Positions 23,254 to 34,500 of a stretch of 64,000 bases of DNA are shown one piece after another; position 1 is the stretch's first letter, and every line of letters starts with the position of its first letter. The notes beneath the pieces are model-generated. The model was not told the origin of the DNA and did no database searches. It saw only the letters and a list, made by a program, of their open reading frames with translations. Position numbers and translations under genes: made by a program. The stretch is from Acanthaster planci (taxonomy: Eukaryota; Echinodermata; Asteroidea; Valvatida; Acanthasteridae), in assembly GCF_001949145.1 (NCBI RefSeq), contig NW_019091394.1, positions 1,739,389-1,803,388 on the forward strand. Direction: 5' to 3'.

Positions 23254-24980
23254 TAATTACCGTGGCCAAGTGCCAAGTTAACATACGCATCGCCTTTGAA
23301 CAGCTTCAAATGCCCCAGACTTGAAACACATCTTCCATCGCTTTCCTGAATTTATGTGTTGAACATGATCTTTCGATTGTCTTCCTGGAGTAGGGACTGT
23401 CACGTGCCTCGCGTGTTTGCTTTGGATTCTTTAACGTTGGGTTCTTGAGCATCAAAACAAACAACCCTATACATGAATCTACTTTAGGCCGTCCGCAAGC
23501 TTGTATCCGGCTTGCTGTCCAGCTGCCCTGGGAACCCGGCAGTGGCACGTAGCCCATGAGGAAGTTGCCCATGTTTTACTAACAAGTAAGCAAATTCTCA
23601 CCGTTGAACTCTGGCTGTCCTGTGTTTGAGTTGGTAATCTTTAGCCATAACGACCTGAGACCAAGCCCTTCCCCCTTTTTTTACAAGTCTCAGACAGGGG
23701 CCAGTTCAGGCAGTAGCGTATCCAACTTGTGGTGGAGCGGGCAAATTCAAAAGCGATTGCGGTTTTAGTTTGGGGTTGACATGATGTTGGATGTTGGGGG
23801 AAAACATCAAAAGCCTTACTGACAGTCCCCAAATCCTAGCTTTGGCTTTATTGTGTTTTTTTTTTTTTTTTTTTTACAGTTGTGGCACTAATATTGGACA
23901 CATAAATAATAACATAAAAAATTAATAAATAAATTTGCAAGTGGAAATAAAAGTGACAAAATCCGTCAAGGGCAAGTCCTCAAGCTAGATACGCCAATGA
24001 ATCCGGGATTTTGTGTTTGCTGGGGGGGTGTTTCGGTAAGTTTTTGCTCATACAAGGGAGGGCTCAGTTGGCGTCATTTGGGGGAGCCATTTTCACGTTT
24101 TTTCCTGGGTATATACACGCAAAATAAGTCCCTACATGATTTATTCTCTGTATAGAGTCTTCCTCCGACGTAGGCCCCTCAAAACGGGTGATTAGCAGGG
24201 GGGGTCGATCCCAGCCCCCTAAATCTGCGCCTGCTTACGGGATCCTTTCAAGTCCAAATGAGACGAACCTTAGAAAGGCTACGGACGATTACACCCCATA
24301 TTGAAAAGTTTTTGGTCCCGTCTGCCAGAAAATTTGGCTCTGTACCGCCTGTGATCCGGATCCATTTTGGTCCACAAAAAGTGTACAAAACAAACTATTG
24401 CATTTATTCAGTCAGTCCACCTATTCCAGGCTTTGTAGACTTTTTTTGAAGCAAGAGCCTGACACGTGGCATTCATGTAAAAGCTCGATTTGTAGTTCAT
24501 TCTTTCAATTTAATCCGACAAACAATTTTGTTCTACCTGCATAAGCCTGTTGTGGCCGACACGAAGTTGTAAATGTTGATATTTCGCGAAAACACTGTCA
24601 GTGTTCAATTTTCATCGAATTGCAATCAAAATACTGCAAGATATCAGTGAAAGAACACCAGAAAGCACACCACGATCAAAAGAAATGCATTGCAACGATA
24701 TCAGAGAAAACATGCAAGGGTTGGAGTCCCTCCCGGCTCAATTACAGAGTTCAATCGGGACCGAGGTTTTTTGTGGGAGGGCAACATGACATGTTCCGAA
24801 TCCCCTACATCATTCGACGAACGGCTCTCCCTCCCTTTACAAATCAACCTTTGCCAGACGAAATGATCTGGTACCGTAATGGTTGGTACGGCATTTCTTA
24901 TCGATAATCAGGATAGAACAACAATTAATGTATATACCCTTCACTTAAAAACCATTAAAAAGTTTCCTGCAAACACTTAC
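23254..24980. other. Non-coding stretch
   Basis: A minus-strand open frame of 88 codons at 23306-23572 has no recognisable domain. A poly-T run of about 20 lies near 23857-23877. Nothing else was supported. Downstream exons of the minus-strand gene fragment at 24981-25541 would be expected here or beyond but were not found. Confidence 0.3.
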
Positions 24981-25541
24981 CATAGAATGTTGTTCCACGT
25001 CTTCCTTGTGAGATTGCTTTTCCACTATGTGCTGTTTGTCTTCGGCTGAGTTGTCTTTTCATACCAGTTTCTAGAACATTGTAACTGCCCTGGATGATGA
25101 ATCTCCAAGGTACGTCACGCTGATCCATTGGTTCATGTTGCACGTACATCCGTATCTTAAAGTGTAACTGCAAAGAATTTTTGTCAACATAATTTTTCTC
25201 CACGTTCACACTATTCTTCAGTATTTGTGAAAATTGTATAACCAGTTTGACCACTGTATAAGGTTAGATGTATCGAAAAGTGAATTTTATTTTCAAATGT
25301 TCTACGTTATCAATGCTTTCCTGGACAGCTGTGAACCGATAATTTACTCACTGAAAACTTTTCTGCCAAAGAGTTGATTTCTAGCAATCTTCTTAGTGAA
25401 TCACTACGGAAGATATAATGCCGGTAAAATCTTAAAATCAGAATTTGTTTTGGTGCACAAGCCAATGTAACATCGGAGTTTTCTTCCGAATATGACATCA
25501 CAGTTTTGCTATGAATTTGAAGATACTCGTTAGAATGAAAT
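24981..25541 (-). CDS. Two exons of an unrecognised gene
   Basis: Two minus-strand exons fit together. Exon 25352-25541 has acceptor TTTAG, starts in phase 2, encodes 63 whole codons and ends at the strong donor GTGAGT in phase 0. Exon 24981-25167 has acceptor TTGCAG, starts in phase 0, encodes 62 codons and ends at the perfect donor GTAAGT in phase 1. The joined translation of about 125 residues has no stop. It is mixed polar and hydrophobic, with segments such as ILILRFYRHYIFRS and VPWRFIIQGSYNVLE followed by a basic stretch (KRQLSRRQTAHSGK). There is no signal peptide or obvious catalytic motif. I do not recognise the family. The matching phases and strong donors argue for a real gene, but exons on both sides are missing; the upstream side is occupied by LINE debris. 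Confidence 0.5.
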
Positions 25542-25849
25542 CTAAACAGGAAGCAAAACACCTACTGAAATAGTGAAACGCAAATTTTATGTGATAAATT
25601 AAACCAGCTTGATGTTAACTGAGACAAAAATGTGCCTTGATGCATTAAAAAATATCCATTGAAGCGACCCTTGTTCGAAGAGCTGCGCGTCTTAGTAGGT
25701 GTGGGATAGACTGTACAGGTGTTCCGCATTCACCTTTGCCTTCATTCTCCTGGGCGTGGTCTGTATCTGCTGTCAAAACCACAGAACAATTTGCAAAAAC
25801 ATAATAACATACATTACATCAGTAGGCCTATAGTCCCCTACCACATATA

Positions 25850-25999
25850 CTCAGAAGGATCTTGTCGGCGTGTGGGATAGAGCGAAGAATGTGGTCCAGG
25901 GATCCATAGAATTCGTCCTTCGTCTCATGACTGGCTATTCACGGTAGGCGCATAAGCACCAATGATTGTCATGTGATTTCCCGTGGATGGATTGCGTGG
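25850..25999 (-). mobile_element. LINE endonuclease fragment (minus strand)
   Basis: The minus strand encodes a run containing TIIGAYAPT, a hallmark of the APE-type endonuclease of non-LTR retrotransposons. The downstream part, about 25860-25935, is the reverse complement of 26227-26305 with a few changes. It is a short, interrupted remnant facing a second fragment on the opposite strand. Confidence 0.65.
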
Positions 26000-26770
26000 A
26001 GCTAGAAGAGGTTGCCAACGGGTTCCCGGAGAATGTATGGGGTTGGTTGTGCTGTTAAATCCTCTATGGTTCGTCAATTCTCTGAGACACCTGTTGGTGT
26101 TAATGAGCGACTCATGACGCTCCGATTCCCACTATATTCTATATTTGTCTATATTCTGATCACGATGCTAGGCAGCTCTTCATATTTCTCCAATCCTATG
26201 CCCCTACCCTGTTAACCAGTGATGAGGTGAAGGACAAATTCTACGGATCCCTGGACCTCATTCTTCGCCTATCCCACACGCTGACAAGATCCTTCTGGTG
26301 GGGGACTTCAACGCCGGTGTTGGCTCCAAATCCGAAGTCGGGAACGGAATACATTGTTTCAATTACCTAACATATATAAAGGCACATGGATGCATCCTCG
26401 ATCTCTTCAATGGCATACGCTGGACTACGTGATCATACGCCAGACGGACCGTATAACGATCCGGCACCGTCTCGACGGTGGGCTCTTCAACCTGAGAAGA
26501 CTCAAGGCAACCTCCAACACTGGATCTACCGCCATCTTCGAGCTTCGGTATGCAGACGACACTCTCAAGTCCCAATCCCAAACTTGCGATCAATCCTCAG
26601 AAGACAGAGGTGCTTAAACCCCCCCCCCAAAAAAAAACAAACAAACAAACAAAAAAAAACCCAGCATGTCTCTCCCTCACATTTCTATTTCGATGAAGAG
26701 CCACTGAAGAACATCCATCACTTCAAGTACCTTGGTAGCATCATCTCCGACGGGCTGTCAATTTGTATTA
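26000..26770 (+). mobile_element. Decayed non-LTR retrotransposon (LINE) fragment
   Basis: The plus strand contains, in order and across frameshifts, endonuclease-like GVGCAV...ERLMTLRFPL, SYAPTLLTSDEVKDKFY, the endonuclease motif LLVGDFNAGVG (about 26299-26331), HTLDYVIIRQ, and the reverse-transcriptase catalytic region FNLRRLKA...LRYADD. These are followed by NPQKTEVLKP and, after an A-rich insertion (26624-26660), LKNIHHFKYLGSIISDG. Order and motifs match the ORF2 protein of RTE/CR1-like LINEs. Large internal deletions, stops and frameshifts make it inactive. Confidence 0.8.
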
Positions 26771-27918
26771 ATTTTTGGCAACATGCGCAGTACCAAGGGA
26801 ATTTTCGCAGCACGAGCGCGTTGTACTCAAATGCCCTTGACGTGCAATAGTCTCTTACGGGTGCATTCCACCAAATGGTTGTATTTCTATGCGCGAGCTC
26901 ATTAATACTTTGTGATCCCTCAAGGTGTTTACAAAAAGACATGCCGTAATCAGTAAGACCATAGAGATATTTCTATAAATCCTGAATTCTTGACTGGTAT
27001 GTTTCAGTTTGGGGTATTTCTTTCACAGAAAGCTCAAAATTGCGGGCCTAATTTGGATAGAGGCGGGTGGCTACATTCAGAACTGAGCGCATAGTTTTTT
27101 TTGGGGGGGAGGAGGGAATTTCGGGGAAATTCGAAAAAAAAAAAAAACCGCGTGGCTAACCCCTATAAAATTGAAACCAAAAGTGATCTTCTGGTTATAA
27201 TATGAAATTTCCAGTGAAAAAAAAGGAGGCCAACCTCTTTCTGAGAGTCAACAGGCGGCGCTATTTCGACCTGATTTTGCACTGGTTTCTATGGGCGCGT
27301 ATTTAGTGTAGTTAACCTTAGCACTCTGTCCTATGAGCCACGGGTACACCCCATCCCGCGTGGCACCTACTCGCGCTCATTGGCATCGATGAGCAAGTGC
27401 AGTATTTCCACTACAGGCAAGGTCAGGCCATTTATTTGGCTACCGCTGGCAGTACGGTGAGTCTTGCTTTGGTAGCGGCGAGCAACTGCTTGAGCCATTT
27501 ACAATAGACCTTCATCGTGGGGCAGCCATCTTGCTTCTCTACCATTCAAAGCTAAACTGAGGTGGGGAATAAAATGGGCCTGTTCCCTTTTATCAATATG
27601 ATTGAACTTGTATTACTATTGCCATTGGGTCTACAGGGACCAAGACAAACATGGTAGCATCATGATAAAGGTTTACGCTCTGGTGCGTTTTGGCAAGCTG
27701 TTGAGAACTGCGTGTAATTTGGACAGGGTTTCATTTTGTAAAACACATTCAAACCACGGTATTTGGTTAATTCCTTATGGGAGTATTCGTCGTTCCGCGT
27801 GATTGAAAACGTGCCTCATTTTGTACACACAAACAGGCCCATTCTGCTGATTTTATAAAACCTTTTTATTTATAGACAACACCACGAAACATCCACCTAA
27901 AGGTAAAGATCTGGAAAT
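26771..27918. other. Non-coding stretch
   Basis: No gene recognised. A/G homopolymer runs occur near 27094-27146. The remainder is unremarkable intergenic sequence. Confidence 0.35.
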
Positions 27919-28122
27919 GGATAATTCCAGAAATCAGGGGTCCAAAAGAGTCACGGAAATATCATTGGAATGGACTTCAACTATTACTATTTGTTTGGCA
28001 GGTAATTTGCATTAATTCATCACTTAGATTAGAAATTAGAAATTGTATTCTGAACTTACAAAGTTATTTGCCAGATGTGCCGGGACACCAAAAAAATGGA
28101 CCCTTAATTTCTGGAATTGCCC
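27919..28122. mobile_element. ~204-bp MITE-like element
   Basis: The left end reads GATAATTCCAGAAATCAGGG and then TCCA. The reverse complement of the right end reads GCAATTCCAGAAATTAAGGG and then TCCA. The terminal match is about 20 of 24. The interior is non-coding. It lies downstream of the multicopper oxidase gene. Confidence 0.6.
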
Positions 28123-28401
28123 CTATATGCCTACATAAATTATTATTGGACAACTAATGCGAGGAATACGAAAGTTGAAAATGTATGATCACTCGAGGTT
28201 ATACTAGAAAAGAAATGTTACAACCAGAAGTTAATTTATTTTCGCCAGTGTTTCATTCATTCAACAGGCCTTTCGCAAAACATTTCTCTGTAAAATGTTA
28301 TGGGTTCCTAAAGGGACATTACCTTCCTTTAATGACAACATATCAACAGCGTCCTTGTCGAGAAGGGGCATTGGAAATTCTAAATAAAAAACAAAGTTAA
28401 A

Positions 28402-28407
28402 TTTATT
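28402..28407 (-). other. Candidate polyadenylation signal of the multicopper oxidase gene
   Basis: AATAAA on the minus strand, about 160 bp past the oxidase stop codon. Position and orientation fit a 3'-end signal. No transcript evidence is available. Confidence 0.45.
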
Positions 28408-28566
28408 GAAACAACCAAAAAGGGAAACGAATTTGTATTACACAAAAGTATGTAAATGTATAGCAATCCTGGCCAAACCAAAATTTTTGTCAAGGCCATT
28501 TTATAAACCATAATTGGACAGGAAAATAAATGGAAAGCGAACAAAACATGAACCCACTACACATCT

Positions 28567-31500
28567 TTAAAACATTCGCGAAACGAGTTGTGCCATTACA
28601 ACTCCGATCACAACGTAAACAGAAGCCCAAATCCCTCCATGGTTGAGGCCCGGGGCGGCGCTGCTCGGCGTCGCGCTTGGCGTCGGCAGGCGACCGCCGG
28701 CGATAGGGTCCTCCTTCGGGTACCAGTGCCCGCCGCATCTCGGGAAATCCTGCGGTATCGGCGGGAGATCTCCGTCCGTGCCCACGTGGATCAGAATGGA
28801 CATGCCGGCCTGCGTGCAAACAAAACCAAACCACTGTCACGCGACCGCTCTCGGTGCCTGTCAAGGTTTACAACATGTCCGGACAAAGAAGGGGCCGTCG
28901 GATAAACAGCACAGTTTCATGCTTTCGGAACTGCGGGAAAAAATTCATGCAAATAGACTCCCGGAACTATATTCCCAAATGGTACATTTCAAGGATTTGG
29001 AAGGAGGAAAAAAATTAACAGTGACCTCCACATTATGTTATCTAGCGTGACGACTGAAAGTGTAATAAAACCTTGCTGTATACTTGCCAGAACAATTGAA
29101 CTAGTCAATGAAGTATCATTTTTGAGGGAATTCTAGCAGAAATGACATCACTAGGTAACAGTCGACATTTTGATCGTTAAATCGCCTTCATTCGGTGTAG
29201 GCCAAGGTACATATTATCATAAGAAAGGATACCGTACAGTGTAATTCGTCATAAAGAAAACAAAAGAATAAGTAAAGAAATTGTAAAACCAATCAAAGAC
29301 AGATTATTCGGGGCCCAATCACATTTGAAGAGATGACATACAGAAACAAATATTTTTATGTCAACTTTGGAAAGGTCCGCCCAAAATGGACTCATTTTAT
29401 ATCCATGATATTCCTGCCAATTTTATCCCATCTCAAGAATGGACGGTTTCATTACAACAAAACTGAAATAAAAAGAGTATTAGCTTGATGCAATTCGTTC
29501 ATTTTTTTAAAGATTTCTTTTCATGATTGTTTTGCTTTTACTGATTTTGTTTGAATCTAAACTCCACAAAAGTAGATTTCAAAAATCTCCGTTTCATTGG
29601 CATGCACAGATCAGTCTCTCGTTGGTGGTTCACAAACAATATCAGCCTGACAGAGGGTCAAAGGTTTGCCATGCCTCACTACTCAGACAATCGAGGACCA
29701 TTCATAAAATCTGCTTAGCCATAGGCACATATTAAACTAACCAGGAAATGGAACTCCGTGTGGCAATGGAACTGCCACCAGCCCGGATTGTCTGCTTTGA
29801 AGCGGATCACGACGTAACCCCTCTCCGGGACCTGTATGGTGTCCTTCATTGGCGCCATTTGGTAGCGACGGGTGATATTTCCTGGTCAGGAAGGGCAAAA
29901 TGTGTTCAGTTGGGCCTCTGTCGTTTTTGAACATCTCGCTGGACTAGTTTGGATAATGGTTTACAGATTTTCCGTGGTGTGCCATACTACCAGTTAAAAG
30001 GTACACGTGATTTCACATTTGAACCCAAATTGATGTTTTTCACACGCAAGTGTTATCAATACACGTACATTCGGATATTTGACTTTGAAGGGCCCTGAAT
30101 AGTCCTCATTGCACGGGATACCTGCAGCGTAAATTTCCTTCGTATTAAAGCCATAACAAATCGTCTGCACTTCTCTTCCAACATTCTTATTTCCCGCCTT
30201 TAAAACCCGTCAGCTGAATGGATTTGAAAGATCACACACTGGCTATGCGATTAGCATTATTATTGGGTTTCGAAGGAACCGAAGGGGGAACCAGCGAAGT
30301 GCCGTGGAACGTAGCAAAGATTCCAACTGCCTTTACAGCCCGAGTTCACCTCACACAAGGCGAAGGATTTGGCCTCGCGTGCGCGCTATTAAATCTATGG
30401 GCAAAGCACATGACAGTAAAGGTAGTTTGGTATTGGATATTGGACATTCGCATTGGTTTGTACAGGGAATGTCCAATGTCGACAAATAAATCAGACATTC
30501 CCCGTACAAACCTATATGGGCATGTCCAATGTGTCGAGATAAAACCGGTGTCCTGTCGATGACCCCACCATACCTGCTTCATCCATGCGTTTCACCTCCT
30601 CAACGGAAATAATTTCGTCAAACCTGTCATGGGCTAGGACCTGGAACCGATAGCCGTGAAGGTGCATGGGGTGTGAACTGGAGAACCGCTGACCTCTGTC
30701 GATCAACACCAGCTCCACAACCTGGGAGGAAATAATCATTGGAAGGTAAGCGGGTCGGCAGGGCCGGACCTGGGGAGGCTTCGCCAGATGAAGAGTTTCT
30801 GGTCGCAGGGGAATATGCGATCAAGCAGGGGTCATGCGTTAACGCGTCCCAGTCAGAGGGCCAGAGCTTTGTATCACTGGGATAGGTTCGAGTATTAATA
30901 CCTTGTGTGCGTTTGTTGTAACAAATAACAATTAAATGGAAATAACGAATACAGACTCTGAGACGCCACAGAGAGGCCAGCAACGCATAACCTCTCTATG
31001 TACCAAATATTGCAGATGAGTTCATCGCAAGTCCGAACGACATACCCATAATAATTCTGAGTCCATCAGATGCTCGGCCACCAGTAAATCACCATTCTTT
31101 TCAAGTGATTGGAACTGCACACTTTAAGAGCAACGATGCGACAACTCTGCTAGAGTTCATCTTAAAATGAGCTTGTGAATTGTGACCTCGGCATGGATGA
31201 CCATGCCACAAAATCGTCTCATTTCAGACCAGACTATAACACGGGCAAAATTATCTGGTCACACTGGCCGAATTCACACAGGTGCTGTGTTGCCTTTCGT
31301 CTGCCACCTTCAAGCCCAGGTTCAATGTGAGCCAAGATAACCACACACGCACAATTTATACGGTCTCATTTGGAATCAGTGTTCATTGATTGCCAAGACT
31401 CCTAAATAGTACCCCCTAAGACGTGCAAATTTAGATCTCATTTCGCGTGTCAATCAGCAAAGTATACAGCGCTTGGAAACGAACAAGATATTAAACTGGT

Positions 31501-34500
31501 TGTCACGTATTGACTGGTTCTCGACCTGTCTTCCAAAGTGAAGAATATTTTGGGGGAGCACGGAGTCATGCGGCATTCTTCACTTCAAATACCTCTTTGA
31601 CAATCATACGCTCAGCCTTTTGAGAGGCAAATCCATCCTTTGAAAACAGTGCAGTTGAGAACAGTGCCACGCAACAAAGACTGAACATGAAAAACGTTAA
31701 GCTACGACCAGAAATGGTCGACCAGAAATGATTGATAATAATAATAATGTTGTTAACATTATTATTAATCATTTCTGGTAATGACGCCAAAGATTCCTCA
31801 ATAGCACCCTAGGCACTGTAGCTTGCAAGCCTGAAGAAACCCGTAGAGAGGAGACAATGAGAAGCAGTTACAATTTTAAAGGTGGGATGTAAACCCCAGA
31901 GGAACATTCTGGGTAAAACTTATGGAATCAGGTAGGGACTGAAAATCCAGTCCACACGTGGACCGGCTGGGATGAGAACCCAGACCGCAGATGTGGAAGG
32001 CGAAGAAAGAACCCCAACGCCAACCTGACTCCCCGGATGTCTCCAACGCGGTTCTGTAGCCGCAATGGAGACACCTTTTTTAAAATCCTAAGATCTTGGT
32101 GCATATTGTAACCTCTGTGGGAATTTAAAGCGACACGGCACTGACATTTTAAAGAACCGGCGAGGATCATTGCTGGTCAACTCACTCACTGGTCCGCTCA
32201 CGCAAAGGATGCTTCTGGATTGCGTTCATTCAGTGGGGGCAACTTGACGCAACTTTTAAGCACAGACACTTGTGAAGCACAGAAGTGCTTGCTCAGATAA
32301 GACAGCAGGTTATCAGTCAAAATATTCATTCAATGGATATTGTTTCTGAGTGCTTGCACGTAATGTATCAGAGCCACTTTCAAGGCCATAAAAAGTACCG
32401 TCAGGGGATGTCCAAATTACTTGGCTGCGGCTTGAAATCGCGTACAAGTCCATGGTAATGGTCGTAGCCACTTCCCAGAGTGGTAGTCGTGCGCAATATC
32501 AAGTCGCAGTCGAAGTGTAAATTCGCACACAGTGTCTTACCTGGCCAAGTGCAACCTTGAGGACGTGAGTGCACTCGCAAAAGTCCCGCCTGCACTGCTC
32601 CTGGACGGCCTGCGTACTCTCAAAGGTGCAGATCTCGAACTCGGAGATCTCACGCGACTGTGTGAGGAGGGGCGCCGAAGGGGGCTTGAAAGTCACGTAG
32701 TTCATCTGTGGGGAGGGAATACCCCTGAAGGTGGACGGATCGCCGTCGGTGCCAAAGGCGGGGTTGTAAATGGGGTGGTTGAAGTTGTCGTTGTTGACGA
32801 GCTCGAACCCCAAAACAAGATAGTGCACGACATCGGTCTGTTCCTCAGTCCAGTAGTCTTTTCCTTGGGTTGGATAAAACCAGAAAAAGATCGAGATTAC
32901 ATCGATTGCATACGCCCACTCGCACCTTCCTTTGCATCGACCACTATAGATGGCCCATAGATGACCAGTAACTTGGACAAACGCGTGATGCTCATTTCAA
33001 AGACTGACTTACTTAAATAGAGTAGAAAATGAATAATTGTTTTGAATTTCATTCGGTTATCTGTTGGTCACGGTCTGAAAAACTCTAAGCGGTTAAAACA
33101 ACGTTATGTGCTTTCAGGATCTTGACATTCAAAATACACCGTGTGATACTGCTGTGGATATTCCCTAAGTCTTACCAGTTGCAATCATATCATGCATATT
33201 CACAAACTCCTTAGAGCTTTTCTTGTTGAAAGGGTTGAGAATTATTCCCCTAGGATCCGAAACCACTTCTTCAGGAGGATCGGGATGATGGGCCGCCCCT
33301 TCGTAGACTAACAGCGCCAAGGCTTGCATATCCTCACATGAATCTATTCCCTTGACCCGTATCCAGTACTTGCCCACCTCCGCCTCGGCGTCCAAGACAA
33401 AGTCAAACCGCTCACCGCTCGAGATCCCGAACGCCCTGACCTGGACTGGTTCAAACGGCGCCCCGTCACTGGCGATGACGGTCAGATTGTGCCCGTCGAT
33501 GGAGACCTCGAAGAAGCAGTCGAGAGCGACAACACCGATGGTGCGGAAGCGGTAACTCGTATTCTGCTGGACGTGGACGGTGTGAAAGGGGGTGTACACC
33601 GTTCGGTTGGAGGCCTTGTCGGGGAACCCGGCCGACCGCCCTTTCCCATTGACCAGCATGGTGTTAGGAGTGATGTCGACGTCATGGAAAATCACTTGGC
33701 TATACCGTTCCATGAAGACTGTATGGGTCCAGTCTTGGACGAGGAGGACATGTTCGGCCAGGTCTTGGTGGTACAGGCCGCTGTGCACGTCGTCAGGAGC
33801 GGCCTGCCGAATGACCAGCGACCCCAAGGGGCCGTCAGCCAACTGCGGCCCGTGGGCGTGCCAAAAGTGGGTGCCCACCGTCTCGGCCTTGAACCTGTAG
33901 GTAAAGCTGGACCTGTACTGGATGGGGCACTGGGTAATCAAAGGGGTCCCGTCCATGTGGGGCGTCCCTCGCTGGTGCACTCCGTGCCAATGGATCACCA
34001 CAGTCTCGCCGTTGATCAAGTTGTTCAGGACTTTCACCTCAATAGTATCGTGCTCACAGACCTATCCGCAAAGGACAAAAAGACAACACGATTTGAAACA
34101 TTTGTGGTTTCGATCTCCTGACAAGGCACGTGTGAGCTTTTTTGAAAAGACATTTAAAAAGCTTCCGGAAAAAGTAATCTGTAGCTTTTACACAGTAATA
34201 AGCCACAATTACTTGGTATTATCAAAACCCAAGTTGTTATGCTTGCATATCTTTATTGTTAGATTGACCAGTCTAATTCATTTGGCTGAATACTTGACTT
34301 TGGAAAATTGTAAAAACTGGAGATAGTCAATTACAGGGACACTCAAAAGAGAAAGTTGTAGAGAACTGAAGTCTTTGGAATGCACTCCTAGGTTTGTTGA
34401 CACAGTGCGTTGTATTTTTATACTCTTTTTATCTCCCTGCTGACAATAAAACAGGGGTCACTGTGGTAGTACATGAACAATATTCCTTCGCTGGTTGTAC

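Noticed and set aside
28643-29050. Plus-strand open frames opposite the last oxidase exon
   Set aside because: Antisense shadows of a spliced exon that ends the oxidase reading frame correctly.
33489-34121. Plus-strand open frame of 210 codons
   Set aside because: It is antisense to the large multicopper oxidase exon, whose minus-strand frame has diagnostic copper motifs.
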